Origin: an uncultured Bacteroidota bacterium
GTDB taxonomy: Bacteria > Bacteroidota > Bacteroidia > Chitinophagales > Chitinophagaceae
Direction: 5' to 3'
NCBI GenBank assembly: GCA_903881265.1
Contig: CAIRSV010000229.1
Location: 1-6,352, forward strand
Length of the DNA stretch: 6,352 nt
Shown here: positions 1 through 6,352 of the stretch, one piece after another
How positions within the stretch are numbered: position 1 is the stretch's first letter
Layout of the letters: each line of letters begins with the position of its first letter
Program-made: the position numbers and the translations under genes
The notes under the pieces: model-generated
Database searches by the model: none
Told to the model about the DNA's origin: nothing
Seen by the model: the letters and a program-made list of their open reading frames with translations, nothing else

Positions 1-990
1 CATCAATTGATGACGTACATCACTGAACAACAATACACTCAACTTATTTTGTTGGTCGATGCCAATACAAATGGTCACTGCATTCCACTACTACGAGAAT
101 TGTTGCCCGAAGTAAAGATAGCTAGCCGTATCATCATCCCTTCAGGCGAACAACACAAAACGTTGGATACGTGTTGCCTCATATGGAACGAACTAAATCA
201 AGTAAATGCCGGTCGATCATCCTTACTCATCAATGTCGGTGGTGGCATGGTGAGTGATATAGGCGGTTTTGCCGCATCGATATTCAAACGAGGCATCGAT
301 TTTATCCATATTCCAACAACTCTTCTTGCTATGGTGGATGCTTGCTATGGTGGCAAAACTGGTATTGATTTCAATGGATTAAAAAATAATCTTGGTCTAT
401 TTCAAGAACCTTTGGCTATCTATATTCAGCCGAGATTTCTGCACACATTACCTGATCGAATCCTGAAAAGCGGATTAGCAGAATCTATCAAACATGCCTT
501 ATTGACTTCTCAAGATCAATTGAACCTATACTGCAATGATGCAATCGAAAATTTAATGACAGTCGAAGCCATACGAAAATCTCTTGAACGTAAAATATCC
601 ATTGTTGTAAATGACCCCAACGATTATCATACTCGCCAAACACTTAATCTAGGACACACAATAGGTCATGCGATCGAAAGTTATTTTCTGCAATCAAGTA
701 CGCCTATTTTGCATGGCGAAGCTGTCATTCTCGGATTATTGCATGAACTTAAACTAAGTGAAGAATTTTTTGGATTATCAAAAACAGTGCGACAAAATGT
801 CTATTCGATGAAGGAAAAATATTTCCCTAATCTACAACCAATGTATTCATATGATAACATTAGCGACTTTCTACTACATGACAAAAAAAATGCAGACGGA
901 ATACGAATGAGCCTGCTAAGAGAGATTGGACAATGTGAGATCCAAGTACTCGTTTCGAAACAACAAGTAAGAGAAACATTTTCATCATGA
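1..990 (+). CDS. aroB: 3-dehydroquinate synthase, 5' end outside the window
   Basis: This enzyme converts DAHP (3-deoxy-D-arabino-heptulosonate 7-phosphate) to 3-dehydroquinate, the second step of the shikimate pathway. It is cytosolic and uses NAD and a divalent metal. Counting from the TTG at base 7, the NAD-binding glycine run GGGMVSDIGG is at residues 78-87, IPTTLLAMVDA at 102-112 and GGKTGID at 115-121. The three metal ligands of the family are present: Glu159 in SGLAES, His217 in NLGHTIGHA and His236 in LHGEAV. HDKKN follows at 291-295. The reading frame is open to base 1. The 327 residues visible are about 20-30 short of the usual 350-360, and the missing part matches the family's N-terminal strand, so the true start probably lies outside the window. 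If not, the ATG at base 10 would be the start. The usual DASVGGKTG reads DACYGGKTG here, a tolerable change. The stop codon overlaps the aroA start. Confidence 0.95.
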   Translation, partial: HQLMTYITEQQYTQLILLVDANTNGHCIPLLRELLPEVKIASRIIIPSGEQHKTLDTCCLIWNELNQVNAGRSSLLINVGGGMVSDIGGFAASIFKRGIDFIHIPTTLLAMVDACYGGKTGIDFNGLKNNLGLFQEPLAIYIQPRFLHTLPDRILKSGLAESIKHALLTSQDQLNLYCNDAIENLMTVEAIRKSLERKISIVVNDPNDYHTRQTLNLGHTIGHAIESYFLQSSTPILHGEAVILGLLHELKLSEEFFGLSKTVRQNVYSMKEKYFPNLQPMYSYDNISDFLLHDKKNADGIRMSLLREIGQCEIQVLVSKQQVRETFSS

Positions 991-2231
991 CAATACAAGC
1001 CACTTCGAGCCCATTGAAGGGGGCTGTTCAATTACCTGCATCCAAATCTATCAGCCATCGCGTGTTGATGATACAAGCAATGTGCAAACAAGAAATACAT
1101 CTTGACAATCTATCTGAAGCGCACGATACAGTGTTATTAAAAAACTTACTTGAACGTATCAAAAAAACGACAGGAGATAGTACGCTCGATGTGGAAGATG
1201 CAGGAACGCCTTTTCGTTTTCTGACAGCCTATGCGAGCACTCAACACGGGCGAAATTTTGTACTTACTGGTTCGAAAAGACTTTGCGAGCGGCCGGTACG
1301 CGATTTGGTAGAAGCGTTGCAATCAATTGGAGCCGATATTGAATATATTGACAAGGATGGATTTGCACCACTATTCATTAAAGGAAAAAAACTACCAGGT
1401 GGCTCAATACAGATTGCAGGCGATGTTTCATCACAATTCATTTCTGCCCTGTGTCTGATAGCACCTAGCTTACAAAATGGACTTCATATCGAAATTCTGC
1501 ATCAAAAAGTTTCCTCCTCCTATATTGAAATGACATTGGCTATCATGCGTGAATTTGGTATTCAATACACTGAAACTGCTCATCAAATAAACATACCGCA
1601 ACAAGAATATACAGCAACAAAGTACACAATAGAAAATGATTGGAGCAGCGCCACCTTCTTTTATTCAATGGCCATGATAGCTGATGAAGCTGAAATAACG
1701 ATAAACGGATTACTACAAAAAAGTTTTCAAGGCGATTCAATGATCCAACATATCGCTACACAATTTGGGGTTGAAACGATATACGATAACCACAACCTCA
1801 TTATACGAAAAAACCATACAACACCAATCTCCACTAGTGAGGTCATTAATTTAATCTCCCATCCAGATTTAGCAGTGCCATTCATAGTTGCTTGCGCAAT
1901 CAAGTATCCAAGCATTCAACTGACAGGCATACAGCATCTCGAATTGAAAGAAAGCAAACGAATTACAGCCTTGCAAAATGAACTAAAAAAAATTAATAGG
2001 GCGCTTATCTATTCCGATGGCATCTTGACATGTCAGAAGATAGTTGAAACGAATCAATCGAACGAAATTGAATTCAATACATATAATGACCACAGAATCG
2101 CTATGGCCTTATCAATGCTTGCTCTTGCAGACTATACAATAACCTTAGATAATGCAACTTGTGTTGAAAAATCATTCCCCTTTTTCTTCACTCAATTACA
2201 ACAGGTAGGAATAAAGTGCATAACTATGTGA
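987..2231 (+). CDS. aroA: 3-phosphoshikimate 1-carboxyvinyltransferase (EPSP synthase)
   Basis: EPSP synthase transfers the enolpyruvyl group of PEP to shikimate 3-phosphate, the sixth shikimate-pathway step, in the cytosol. The length of 414 residues is normal. Family motifs in order are LPASKSISHR (16-25, with Lys20 and Arg25 as substrate binders), DAGTPFRFLTA (71-81), CERPVRDL (100-107, Arg102), GDVSSQF (145-151, Gln150), SSYIEMTL (177-184), HPDLAVP (292-298, with catalytic Asp294), KESKR (321-325), NDHRIAM (367-373) and VEKSFP (393-398, Lys395). These match the known E. coli ligands Lys22, Arg27, Arg124, Gln171, Asp313, Glu341, Arg344, Arg386 and Lys411. E. coli Asn94 is replaced by Asp71 and Pro101 by Phe78, in the loop around the PEP and glyphosate site. 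The start ATG overlaps the aroB stop as ATGA, so translation is probably coupled. No clear Shine-Dalgarno sequence precedes it. Confidence 0.97.
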   Translation: MTIQATSSPLKGAVQLPASKSISHRVLMIQAMCKQEIHLDNLSEAHDTVLLKNLLERIKKTTGDSTLDVEDAGTPFRFLTAYASTQHGRNFVLTGSKRLCERPVRDLVEALQSIGADIEYIDKDGFAPLFIKGKKLPGGSIQIAGDVSSQFISALCLIAPSLQNGLHIEILHQKVSSSYIEMTLAIMREFGIQYTETAHQINIPQQEYTATKYTIENDWSSATFFYSMAMIADEAEITINGLLQKSFQGDSMIQHIATQFGVETIYDNHNLIIRKNHTTPISTSEVINLISHPDLAVPFIVACAIKYPSIQLTGIQHLELKESKRITALQNELKKINRALIYSDGILTCQKIVETNQSNEIEFNTYNDHRIAMALSMLALADYTITLDNATCVEKSFPFFFTQLQQVGIKCITM

Positions 2232-2283
2232 TGAACTGAGAATCAAAACTTGTTACAACCAAACTTTATACCGATTTTTACGC

Positions 2284-3054
2284 ATGAATTTGAAATTAAC
2301 TAGACCTATAGCCTGTGTTGATCTTGAGACTACGGGCGTTAGTGTCACTCAGGACAGAATTGTTGAAATATCTATTATCAAAATTCATCCCGATGGCAAG
2401 AGAGAGGTGAAAACCAGACGAATTAATCCTGGAATGCCAATTCCTATCGAAGCATCTAAAATTCATGGCATCTATGATGCAGATGTCGCAAACGAACCAA
2501 GCTTTAAAGAATTAGCAAACAGCATCAAACAATTTTTAGAAAATTGTGATCTGTGCGGATTTAATTCAAACAAATTCGATTTCCCAATTTTAACAGAAGA
2601 ATTCTTCCGTGTTGGACTCGATGTGAATTTCAGAGACAGGCATCTTGTGGATGTTCAACAAATATTTTTTAAAAAAGAACCTAGAAACCTATCTGCCGCC
2701 TATAAATTTTATTGCGGTAAAGAGTTAGTAGACGCTCATAGTGCCGAGGCTGATGCATTGGCAACGATGGATATTCTATTTGCACAAATCTCGCATTATG
2801 ACGACCTTAGTGACTCTGTGGAGGAATTAGCCGTGTTGTCGAAAGGTGAAGATTTTTTAGATTACTCAAGACGAATTAAACTAGTAAACGGCATTCCTCT
2901 TTTCAATTTTGGAAAATTTAAAGACAAAGCTGTTACCGAGGTCCTTAAAAAGGAACCACAATATTATGACTGGATGATGAAAGGCGATTTTGCATTGGAT
3001 ACTAAAAATGTCTTATCCAAACTTTTTCACGATATGATGTTTAAAAAAGATTAA
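2284..3054 (+). CDS. DnaQ-like 3'-5' exonuclease (DEDDh) with ExoX-type C-terminal segment
   Basis: This is a predicted metal-dependent exonuclease of the RNase T/DnaQ fold, 256 residues and cytosolic. The Exo I motif CVDLETTG supplies Asp13 and Glu15. Exo II, GFNSNKFDFPIL, supplies Asp99. Exo III, HSAEADALAT, supplies His152 and Asp157, which makes it the DEDDh subtype. The KIHGI motif at 59-63 is also typical. Beyond the nuclease fold, residues 200-245 (FNFGKFKDKAV, then a Tyr-Tyr-Asp-Trp cluster) resemble the small C-terminal domain found in ExoX-like exonucleases. No polymerase or helicase domain is attached, so it acts alone or in trans. The substrate (proofreading, mismatch or repair DNA ends, or RNA) cannot be read from the sequence. 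The ATG at 2284 leaves a short natural N-terminus before the first beta-strand. It lies 52 bp after aroA with no visible terminator between them, so co-transcription is possible. The link to aromatic synthesis is probably only positional. Confidence 0.9.
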   Translation: MNLKLTRPIACVDLETTGVSVTQDRIVEISIIKIHPDGKREVKTRRINPGMPIPIEASKIHGIYDADVANEPSFKELANSIKQFLENCDLCGFNSNKFDFPILTEEFFRVGLDVNFRDRHLVDVQQIFFKKEPRNLSAAYKFYCGKELVDAHSAEADALATMDILFAQISHYDDLSDSVEELAVLSKGEDFLDYSRRIKLVNGIPLFNFGKFKDKAVTEVLKKEPQYYDWMMKGDFALDTKNVLSKLFHDMMFKKD

Positions 3055-3075
3055 TTAAAATAAACACGCTACTTT

Positions 3076-3107
3076 ATTGATTTATCGTAATTATGCATAT
3101 AAATTTC
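3076..3107 (+). promoter_or_regulatory. Possible Bacteroidota-type promoter before the glycosyltransferase
   Basis: The element TAAATTTC at 3100-3107 differs at one base from the Bacteroidota -7 consensus TAnnTTTG. ATTG at 3076-3079, 20 bases upstream, could serve as a poor -33 element (consensus TTTG). It lies 20 bp before the TTG start. In AT-rich DNA such matches arise by chance, so this is only a candidate. The alternative is transcription read-through from the exonuclease gene. Confidence 0.25.
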
Positions 3108-3126
3108 CAATCCTAAACACCACTTC

Positions 3127-3831
3127 TTGAAGAAGATAGTTATCATACCAACGTACAATGAACTAGAAAATATCGAAAAAATAATTCGATCGGTATTTTC
3201 TTTGGAAGAGATAGTTGACATTCTTATTGTAGACGATGGTTCACCAGATGGGACAGGGAACGTAGTTAAAGAACTTCAAACCGAGTTTGCAAACCGCTTA
3301 TTTCTCCTCGAACGAAAAGGGAAGCAGGGACTTGGCACTGCCTATATTGCAGGATTCAAATGGGGACTTCAGCAACAATATGATTATATTTTTGAAATGG
3401 ATGCTGACTTTTCTCACAACCCTGCCGATTTAGTGCGATTGTATAAAGCGTGTCATATCGATGGTGCAGATATGAGCGTTGGGTCAAGATATATCCGTGG
3501 TGGTCGAGTAGAAAATTGGCCTCTAAATCGTGTGCTTATTTCCTATGGCGCATCGGTATATGTTCGATTAATAACTTGGATGCATGTGAAAGACTGCACC
3601 GCAGGTTTTGTTTGTTATAAGCGTGAGATACTAGAAAAGATATCGTTAGACAATATTCGCTTTATTGGATATGCCTTTCAAATAGAAATGAAATACAGAA
3701 CATGGAAGGCTGGCTTTACCATAAAAGAAATTCCAATCACGTTTATAGACCGCAAAGAAGGCCATTCTAAAATGTCAAAAGGCATTATTAAAGAAGCCAT
3801 TCTTGGCGTTTGGAAAATGAAATTCTCGTAA
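3127..3831 (+). CDS. Polyprenol-phosphate mannosyltransferase, DPM1-like (GT2 family)
   Basis: This GT-A glycosyltransferase is predicted to move a sugar, usually mannose from GDP-mannose, onto a polyprenyl phosphate carrier at the cytoplasmic membrane face, giving a lipid-linked donor for envelope glycosylation. Residues 1-234 cover the whole DPM1-like domain: IVIIPTYNELENI (4-16), VDDGSPDGT (35-43), GLGTAYIAGF (68-77), the metal-binding DAD at 92-94 in EMDADFSHNP, VGSRYIRGG (118-126), DCTAGF (156-161) and the acceptor-side motif RKEGHSKMS (209-217). It has no C-terminal membrane segments, unlike the longer archaeal-type enzymes, so it should be peripheral or rely on a partner. The start is TTG. 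An in-frame stop at 3115-3117 leaves no room for an earlier ATG, and the TTG puts the family's MKKIVIIPTYNE right at the N-terminus. The donor and acceptor are inferred from the family. Another sugar such as glucose is possible. Confidence 0.9.
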   Translation: MKKIVIIPTYNELENIEKIIRSVFSLEEIVDILIVDDGSPDGTGNVVKELQTEFANRLFLLERKGKQGLGTAYIAGFKWGLQQQYDYIFEMDADFSHNPADLVRLYKACHIDGADMSVGSRYIRGGRVENWPLNRVLISYGASVYVRLITWMHVKDCTAGFVCYKREILEKISLDNIRFIGYAFQIEMKYRTWKAGFTIKEIPITFIDRKEGHSKMSKGIIKEAILGVWKMKFS

Positions 3832-3954
3832 TCGATCCGTCCATTTCATCCCACTCAAATCAATGAATGATGGGAATTATTTTGGTAGCACAAATACAAT
3901 GCTATTCAATTCAAAGATAGACCTCAAGCAATAAGAAGCTATTGATTACATAAA
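3832..3954. other. Convergent intergenic spacer, no gene seen
   Basis: This stretch lies between the glycosyltransferase stop and the terminator hairpin. I see no convincing short coding frame, RNA gene or repeat in it. Its composition is AT-rich, and the only small inverted match (CCCA/TGGG around 3850-3873) is too weak to call. Confidence 0.5.
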
Positions 3955-3982
3955 AAAAACCTTCGATATTTCGAAGGTTTTT
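3952..3982. terminator. Bidirectional intrinsic terminator between convergent genes
   Basis: There is a perfect inverted repeat, AAAAACCTTCGA (3955-3966) against TCGAAGGTTTTT (3971-3982), with a four-base TATT loop. On the minus strand the stem is followed by a run of eight T (bases 3959-3952 read in reverse). This is a classic rho-independent signal, and the stem starts 7 bases past the stop of the PorE-like gene. On the plus strand the stem ends in five T, so it can also stop transcription coming from the glycosyltransferase, whose stop is about 120 bp away. The position between two converging genes supports a two-way role. Confidence 0.88.
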
Positions 3983-3989
3983 AATGTTG

Positions 3990-6179
3990 TTATTTATCAT
4001 TTCCGACTTGACTTCCTGGCGTCACATCTGAATCAGGAGCAGTACCATCATCTTCTTCATCGGTATTTATTTTTAGATTTTTACTTCTTTCATCAACACC
4101 TGACTTGTCAATATACTCAGGTCTGTTGGTGTCATAAATAATTCTCTTTTCAGGCAAATCACCTATGATTCTAAACTCTGTGCGTCTGTTATATTGACGA
4201 CCTGTAGGATTATCTTTTCCTTTGATATCATTTGGCGCGATAGGATTTTTTTCTCCTTCACCTCTTGCAACCATTCTACCTCTATCAATACTTTTGGTTG
4301 CCATATACGACATGACAGCTTGTGCTCGCTTCACAGACAACTCGTCATTATACGCATTTTCGCCTTTGTTATCTGTGTAAGAGCGAATTTCAACGCTCAC
4401 CGATGGATTGTCTTGCAAGAATTTCACTAATGAATCTAGCGCACCGTATGAATCAGGTTGAAAATCTCCCTTATCAAAATTGTAGTATACATTTTGAACA
4501 TGGAATTCAAAATCCTTCGTGATCTTATGCATATAAATCGTCACCATCGTTGTATCATCAGGATCCATCGTTGATTTTCCTGACGTACTTATAGTAGTTC
4601 TTCCTGAGATATAACCTGCTTTGTCAGCTGTGATTGCATAATTATTACCCATTGGCGTGTAGAAAAGGAAATTACCTTCTTTCGAGAAAAATGTATCCTT
4701 TACTGCAGCTGTGGCTTCGTCACTCATTTTGACAACGGCTTGTGTGATTACTTCATTCGTCAACTCATCTACCACAATCCCTTTTACATAAAAACTTGGT
4801 TCTTTAATGACTCTCCAAATATCATCGCAACAAGTAGGATTTTTAACAAAGTAGCTACCTAAACGATTCGACACTACATACCCATTATCCTTTTCGCCAT
4901 TATCCTGCACATAATACATATCATCTGCAGGTGAGTTGATTGGGAATCCAAGATTTGACAGATTAGTATAACGTGTAGGACCGCCATCAGCAGAGTAAAT
5001 ATCAAATCCGCCAAGACCTACCCAACCATTGGATGCATAATACAACTTGCCGTGTTTAGAATCATAATAAGGCGTTACTTCATCATATGGTGAATTCAAC
5101 TTCTTACCACAGTTCTGAGGACGACGATATGTTTTACGGGCAGAATCATAAACTGAATACCAAATATCAAATCCACCAGCACTTTGTAATTTACGATTCG
5201 ATGAGAAATATAATACCTCTTTCTTTCCAACCATTGCACAATACGGATTGGTATTTGACGAACCTTCTTCATTGATAGATGGATCAGGATCTTGAGGACT
5301 TCCCCATACACCCGTCTTTTTATTGAATTCAGAAACATAAATCTTACACGTAATCTTCATGCTATCATCTTCCTTACATTTTGTAAAGTAAAATCTATTT
5401 CCACCAGGACTCCAAGAACCATTACCTACGTGATATTTAGGATCGTTGAATCGGCCATCTTCAAATTTCATCGAAACTTCAAAGCTATCTTTCACACGCG
5501 TGTGGTCATACTCCTTAGGAGCCCACATAAACCTAGACACAAAATCCTTGCGTTTGTCTTTACCATACACAATAATCTTGTTTTGATTCATAGTCGCAAA
5601 TAACAAGGCGGTATCACCCAACGGCAATGGCGATAATTCTGTATAGGCCGTATTTACATTTGGACCGGCATTTTTAACAAACGCCTTACCAGGATTATTC
5701 AATGAGTTGATAGCCATGATACAACCGTCTATTTCACGTTGCGCATAAACCTTCATCTTCTTATTTTTGCCTCGATAATTTTTGATATAGGTTTTGAAAT
5801 TATCGATTGCTTTTTCATAATCACCATTTTGCTTACGCATTACACCCTCCTTGTAAGGACAATCAGGATATAATTCAGGTGAAAGCTCATACGCTTGCCT
5901 ATAAGCCTCGGCGGCAGGCGGATAATCGCGCGTTTTATATAGACACTCGGCTAACATATACGTGACGTATACATTACGTGGTTGCTCTTTTTTTAATTGA
6001 GCATAATATTCTTCGGCTGAGTAGTAACTCCCTTCTCTGAATAATCCATTTGCCCATGCCATTTTTTTCTTAAATGGCAGTTTCGATGCGGGGTCTTCTT
6101 TGCCATCTGCAAACACATGTAAAGTTCCCAATGTAATAAAAGCACCGATTAGTGAAAATAACCAAAATTTTCTTCTCAT
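3990..6179 (-). CDS. PorE-like OmpA-family envelope protein (TPR, PD40 propeller, CRD, OmpA C-terminal domain)
   Basis: This 729-residue protein is predicted to be a periplasmic, peptidoglycan-anchored partner of an outer-membrane component. Residues 1-24 form a signal peptide (MRRK, a hydrophobic core, then VFA before Asp25). There is no lipobox cysteine. TPR-like helices span about 40-135. A beta-propeller of PD40/WD40-like repeats spans about 180-457, with YFSSNR at 324-329 and GGFDIW/GGFDIY at 335-340 and 390-395. A carboxypeptidase-regulatory-like fold lies at about 463-550. The OmpA C-terminal domain covers about 560-672. It holds Asp603 in YTDNKG and Arg618 in LSVKRAQ, spaced like the diaminopimelate-binding Asp and Arg of OmpA. 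The last 55 residues are an acidic, probably disordered tail. This order matches PorE of the T9SS, but many paralogues share it. I start at the ATG at 6179 because it opens the signal peptide. The frame stays open to a TTG at 6293, which would overlap the upstream gene. Confidence 0.9.
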   Translation of the reverse strand: MRRKFWLFSLIGAFITLGTLHVFADGKEDPASKLPFKKKMAWANGLFREGSYYSAEEYYAQLKKEQPRNVYVTYMLAECLYKTRDYPPAAEAYRQAYELSPELYPDCPYKEGVMRKQNGDYEKAIDNFKTYIKNYRGKNKKMKVYAQREIDGCIMAINSLNNPGKAFVKNAGPNVNTAYTELSPLPLGDTALLFATMNQNKIIVYGKDKRKDFVSRFMWAPKEYDHTRVKDSFEVSMKFEDGRFNDPKYHVGNGSWSPGGNRFYFTKCKEDDSMKITCKIYVSEFNKKTGVWGSPQDPDPSINEEGSSNTNPYCAMVGKKEVLYFSSNRKLQSAGGFDIWYSVYDSARKTYRRPQNCGKKLNSPYDEVTPYYDSKHGKLYYASNGWVGLGGFDIYSADGGPTRYTNLSNLGFPINSPADDMYYVQDNGEKDNGYVVSNRLGSYFVKNPTCCDDIWRVIKEPSFYVKGIVVDELTNEVITQAVVKMSDEATAAVKDTFFSKEGNFLFYTPMGNNYAITADKAGYISGRTTISTSGKSTMDPDDTTMVTIYMHKITKDFEFHVQNVYYNFDKGDFQPDSYGALDSLVKFLQDNPSVSVEIRSYTDNKGENAYNDELSVKRAQAVMSYMATKSIDRGRMVARGEGEKNPIAPNDIKGKDNPTGRQYNRRTEFRIIGDLPEKRIIYDTNRPEYIDKSGVDERSKNLKINTDEEDDGTAPDSDVTPGSQVGNDK

Positions 6180-6200
6180 CCCTTGAATGTTATGTAGCTG

Positions 6201-6208
6201 TAAATATA
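6201..6208 (-). promoter_or_regulatory. Possible -7 element for the PorE-like gene
   Basis: On the minus strand TATATTTA lies 21 bases before the ATG and differs at one base from the Bacteroidota -7 consensus TAnnTTTG. No convincing -33 TTTG sits at the expected distance. Transcription from the upstream gene is an equally good explanation. Confidence 0.2.
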
Positions 6209-6240
6209 TAGGTATTAATTTGAAAAAGGAAGTCCTCTTG

Positions 6241-6251
6241 TTTTTTTTTTT
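6241..6251. repeat. Homopolymer tract of 11 A/T
   Basis: Eleven consecutive T on the plus strand are eleven A on the minus strand. The tract starts within the TAA stop of the upstream minus-strand gene and runs into the 70 bp spacer before the PorE-like gene. Length changes here would not alter either protein if the ATG at 6179 is the real start. They would shift spacing in the upstream region. Confidence 0.8.
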
Positions 6252-6352
6252 AAAATCTTGAGCAAGGGAAAATAATTTTTCTTGCAAAGTCAAGTGGATT
6301 AGGCTTTACATATCGAAGTGTAATTTCGAACCCGCCATTTCCGCCTGAAGCC
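6250..6352 (-). CDS. 3' end of a PorP/SprF-like outer-membrane protein gene (partial)
   Basis: The last 33 codons and TAA stop of a minus-strand gene enter from the right edge. The frame begins at base 6351, reads ASGGNGGFEITLRYVKPNPL, and then ends in DFARKIIFPCSRF. The part GGFEITLRYV has the alternating pattern of a terminal outer-membrane beta-strand. A GG-x-E-I-x-LRY strand near the end followed by a short basic, Cys- and Phe-ending tail is what I know from PorP/SprF-family T9SS proteins. Such genes often precede an OmpA/PorE-like gene, as here, with a 70 bp gap. The other two minus-strand frames give nothing similar: the next one stops after 17 codons. The fragment is short, so the family call rests on a small motif plus context. 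That it is coding is more certain than its exact family. Confidence 0.6.
   Translation of the reverse strand, partial: ASGGNGGFEITLRYVKPNPLDFARKIIFPCSRF

Noticed and set aside
801..1031. 76-codon minus-strand frame across the aroB-aroA junction
   Set aside because: It is antisense to two well-supported genes with no motif or initiation signal.
2232..2283. Promoter or terminator between aroA and the exonuclease
   Set aside because: The 52 bases are AT-rich with no stable hairpin and no good TAnnTTTG match, so I make no call.
3845..3875. Small inverted repeat CCCA/TGGG in the convergent spacer
   Set aside because: It is only four base pairs with a long loop and no T tract. The hairpin at 3955-3982 is a much better terminator.
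4194..4522. Two overlapping plus-strand frames of 78 and 66 codons
   Set aside because: Both are antisense to the OmpA C-terminal domain, which is clearly coding. No family motif is visible.
5292..5603. 103-codon plus-strand frame
   Set aside because: It lies antisense inside the PorE-like propeller, has no recognisable motif, and the residue mix looks like a shadow of the coding strand.
6180..6293. N-terminal extension of the PorE-like protein from a TTG at 6293
   Set aside because: It would bury the signal peptide 38 residues inside the protein and overlap the end of the upstream gene. The ATG at 6179 gives a standard signal peptide.
1..6352. CRISPR array, tRNA, rRNA, insertion sequence, phage or defence genes
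   Set aside because: I found no spaced direct repeats, RNA gene cores, terminal inverted repeats with a transposase, or defence-type domains. Nearly all the sequence is accounted for by the genes listed.

Overview
This is AT-rich DNA that looks like a Bacteroidota chromosome. The best evidence is on the minus strand: an envelope protein with a TPR, beta-propeller, carboxypeptidase-regulatory-like and OmpA C-terminal architecture, as in PorE of the type IX secretion system (T9SS). Just upstream of it is the tail of a gene that reads like a PorP/SprF-type outer-membrane protein. Both families are typical of Bacteroidota. The lack of clear Shine-Dalgarno sequences before the genes fits the same phylum. 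The exact genus cannot be read from the sequence.

Layout: bases 1-3831 carry four plus-strand genes. The first two are aroB (5' end outside the window) and aroA, which overlap by 4 bases (ATGA) and are almost certainly co-transcribed. They encode the second and sixth steps of the shikimate pathway to chorismate. After 52 bp comes a DnaQ-fold (DEDDh) 3'-5' exonuclease with an ExoX-like C-terminal segment. After a further 72 bp comes a DPM1-like polyprenol-phosphate mannosyltransferase that starts with TTG. All catalytic motifs of these four genes appear intact.

Bases 3832-3989 are a convergent intergenic region. It holds one strong hairpin with A and T tracts on either side, which can act as a bidirectional terminator. 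From 6179 down to 3990 on the minus strand lies the 729-residue PorE-like OmpA-family protein. It has a signal peptide but no lipobox cysteine. At the right edge (6352-6250, minus strand) are the last 33 codons of the PorP/SprF-like gene, ending 70 bp before the PorE-like gene.

The plus-strand genes are housekeeping metabolism, nucleic-acid processing and glycosylation. The minus-strand pair looks like an envelope or secretion module in which an integral outer-membrane protein (PorP-like) pairs with a periplasmic peptidoglycan-binding partner (PorE-like). I see no CRISPR array, tRNA or rRNA gene, insertion sequence or evident undescribed system. The points most worth checking are the PorP-PorE-like pair and what lies upstream of it, outside the window.
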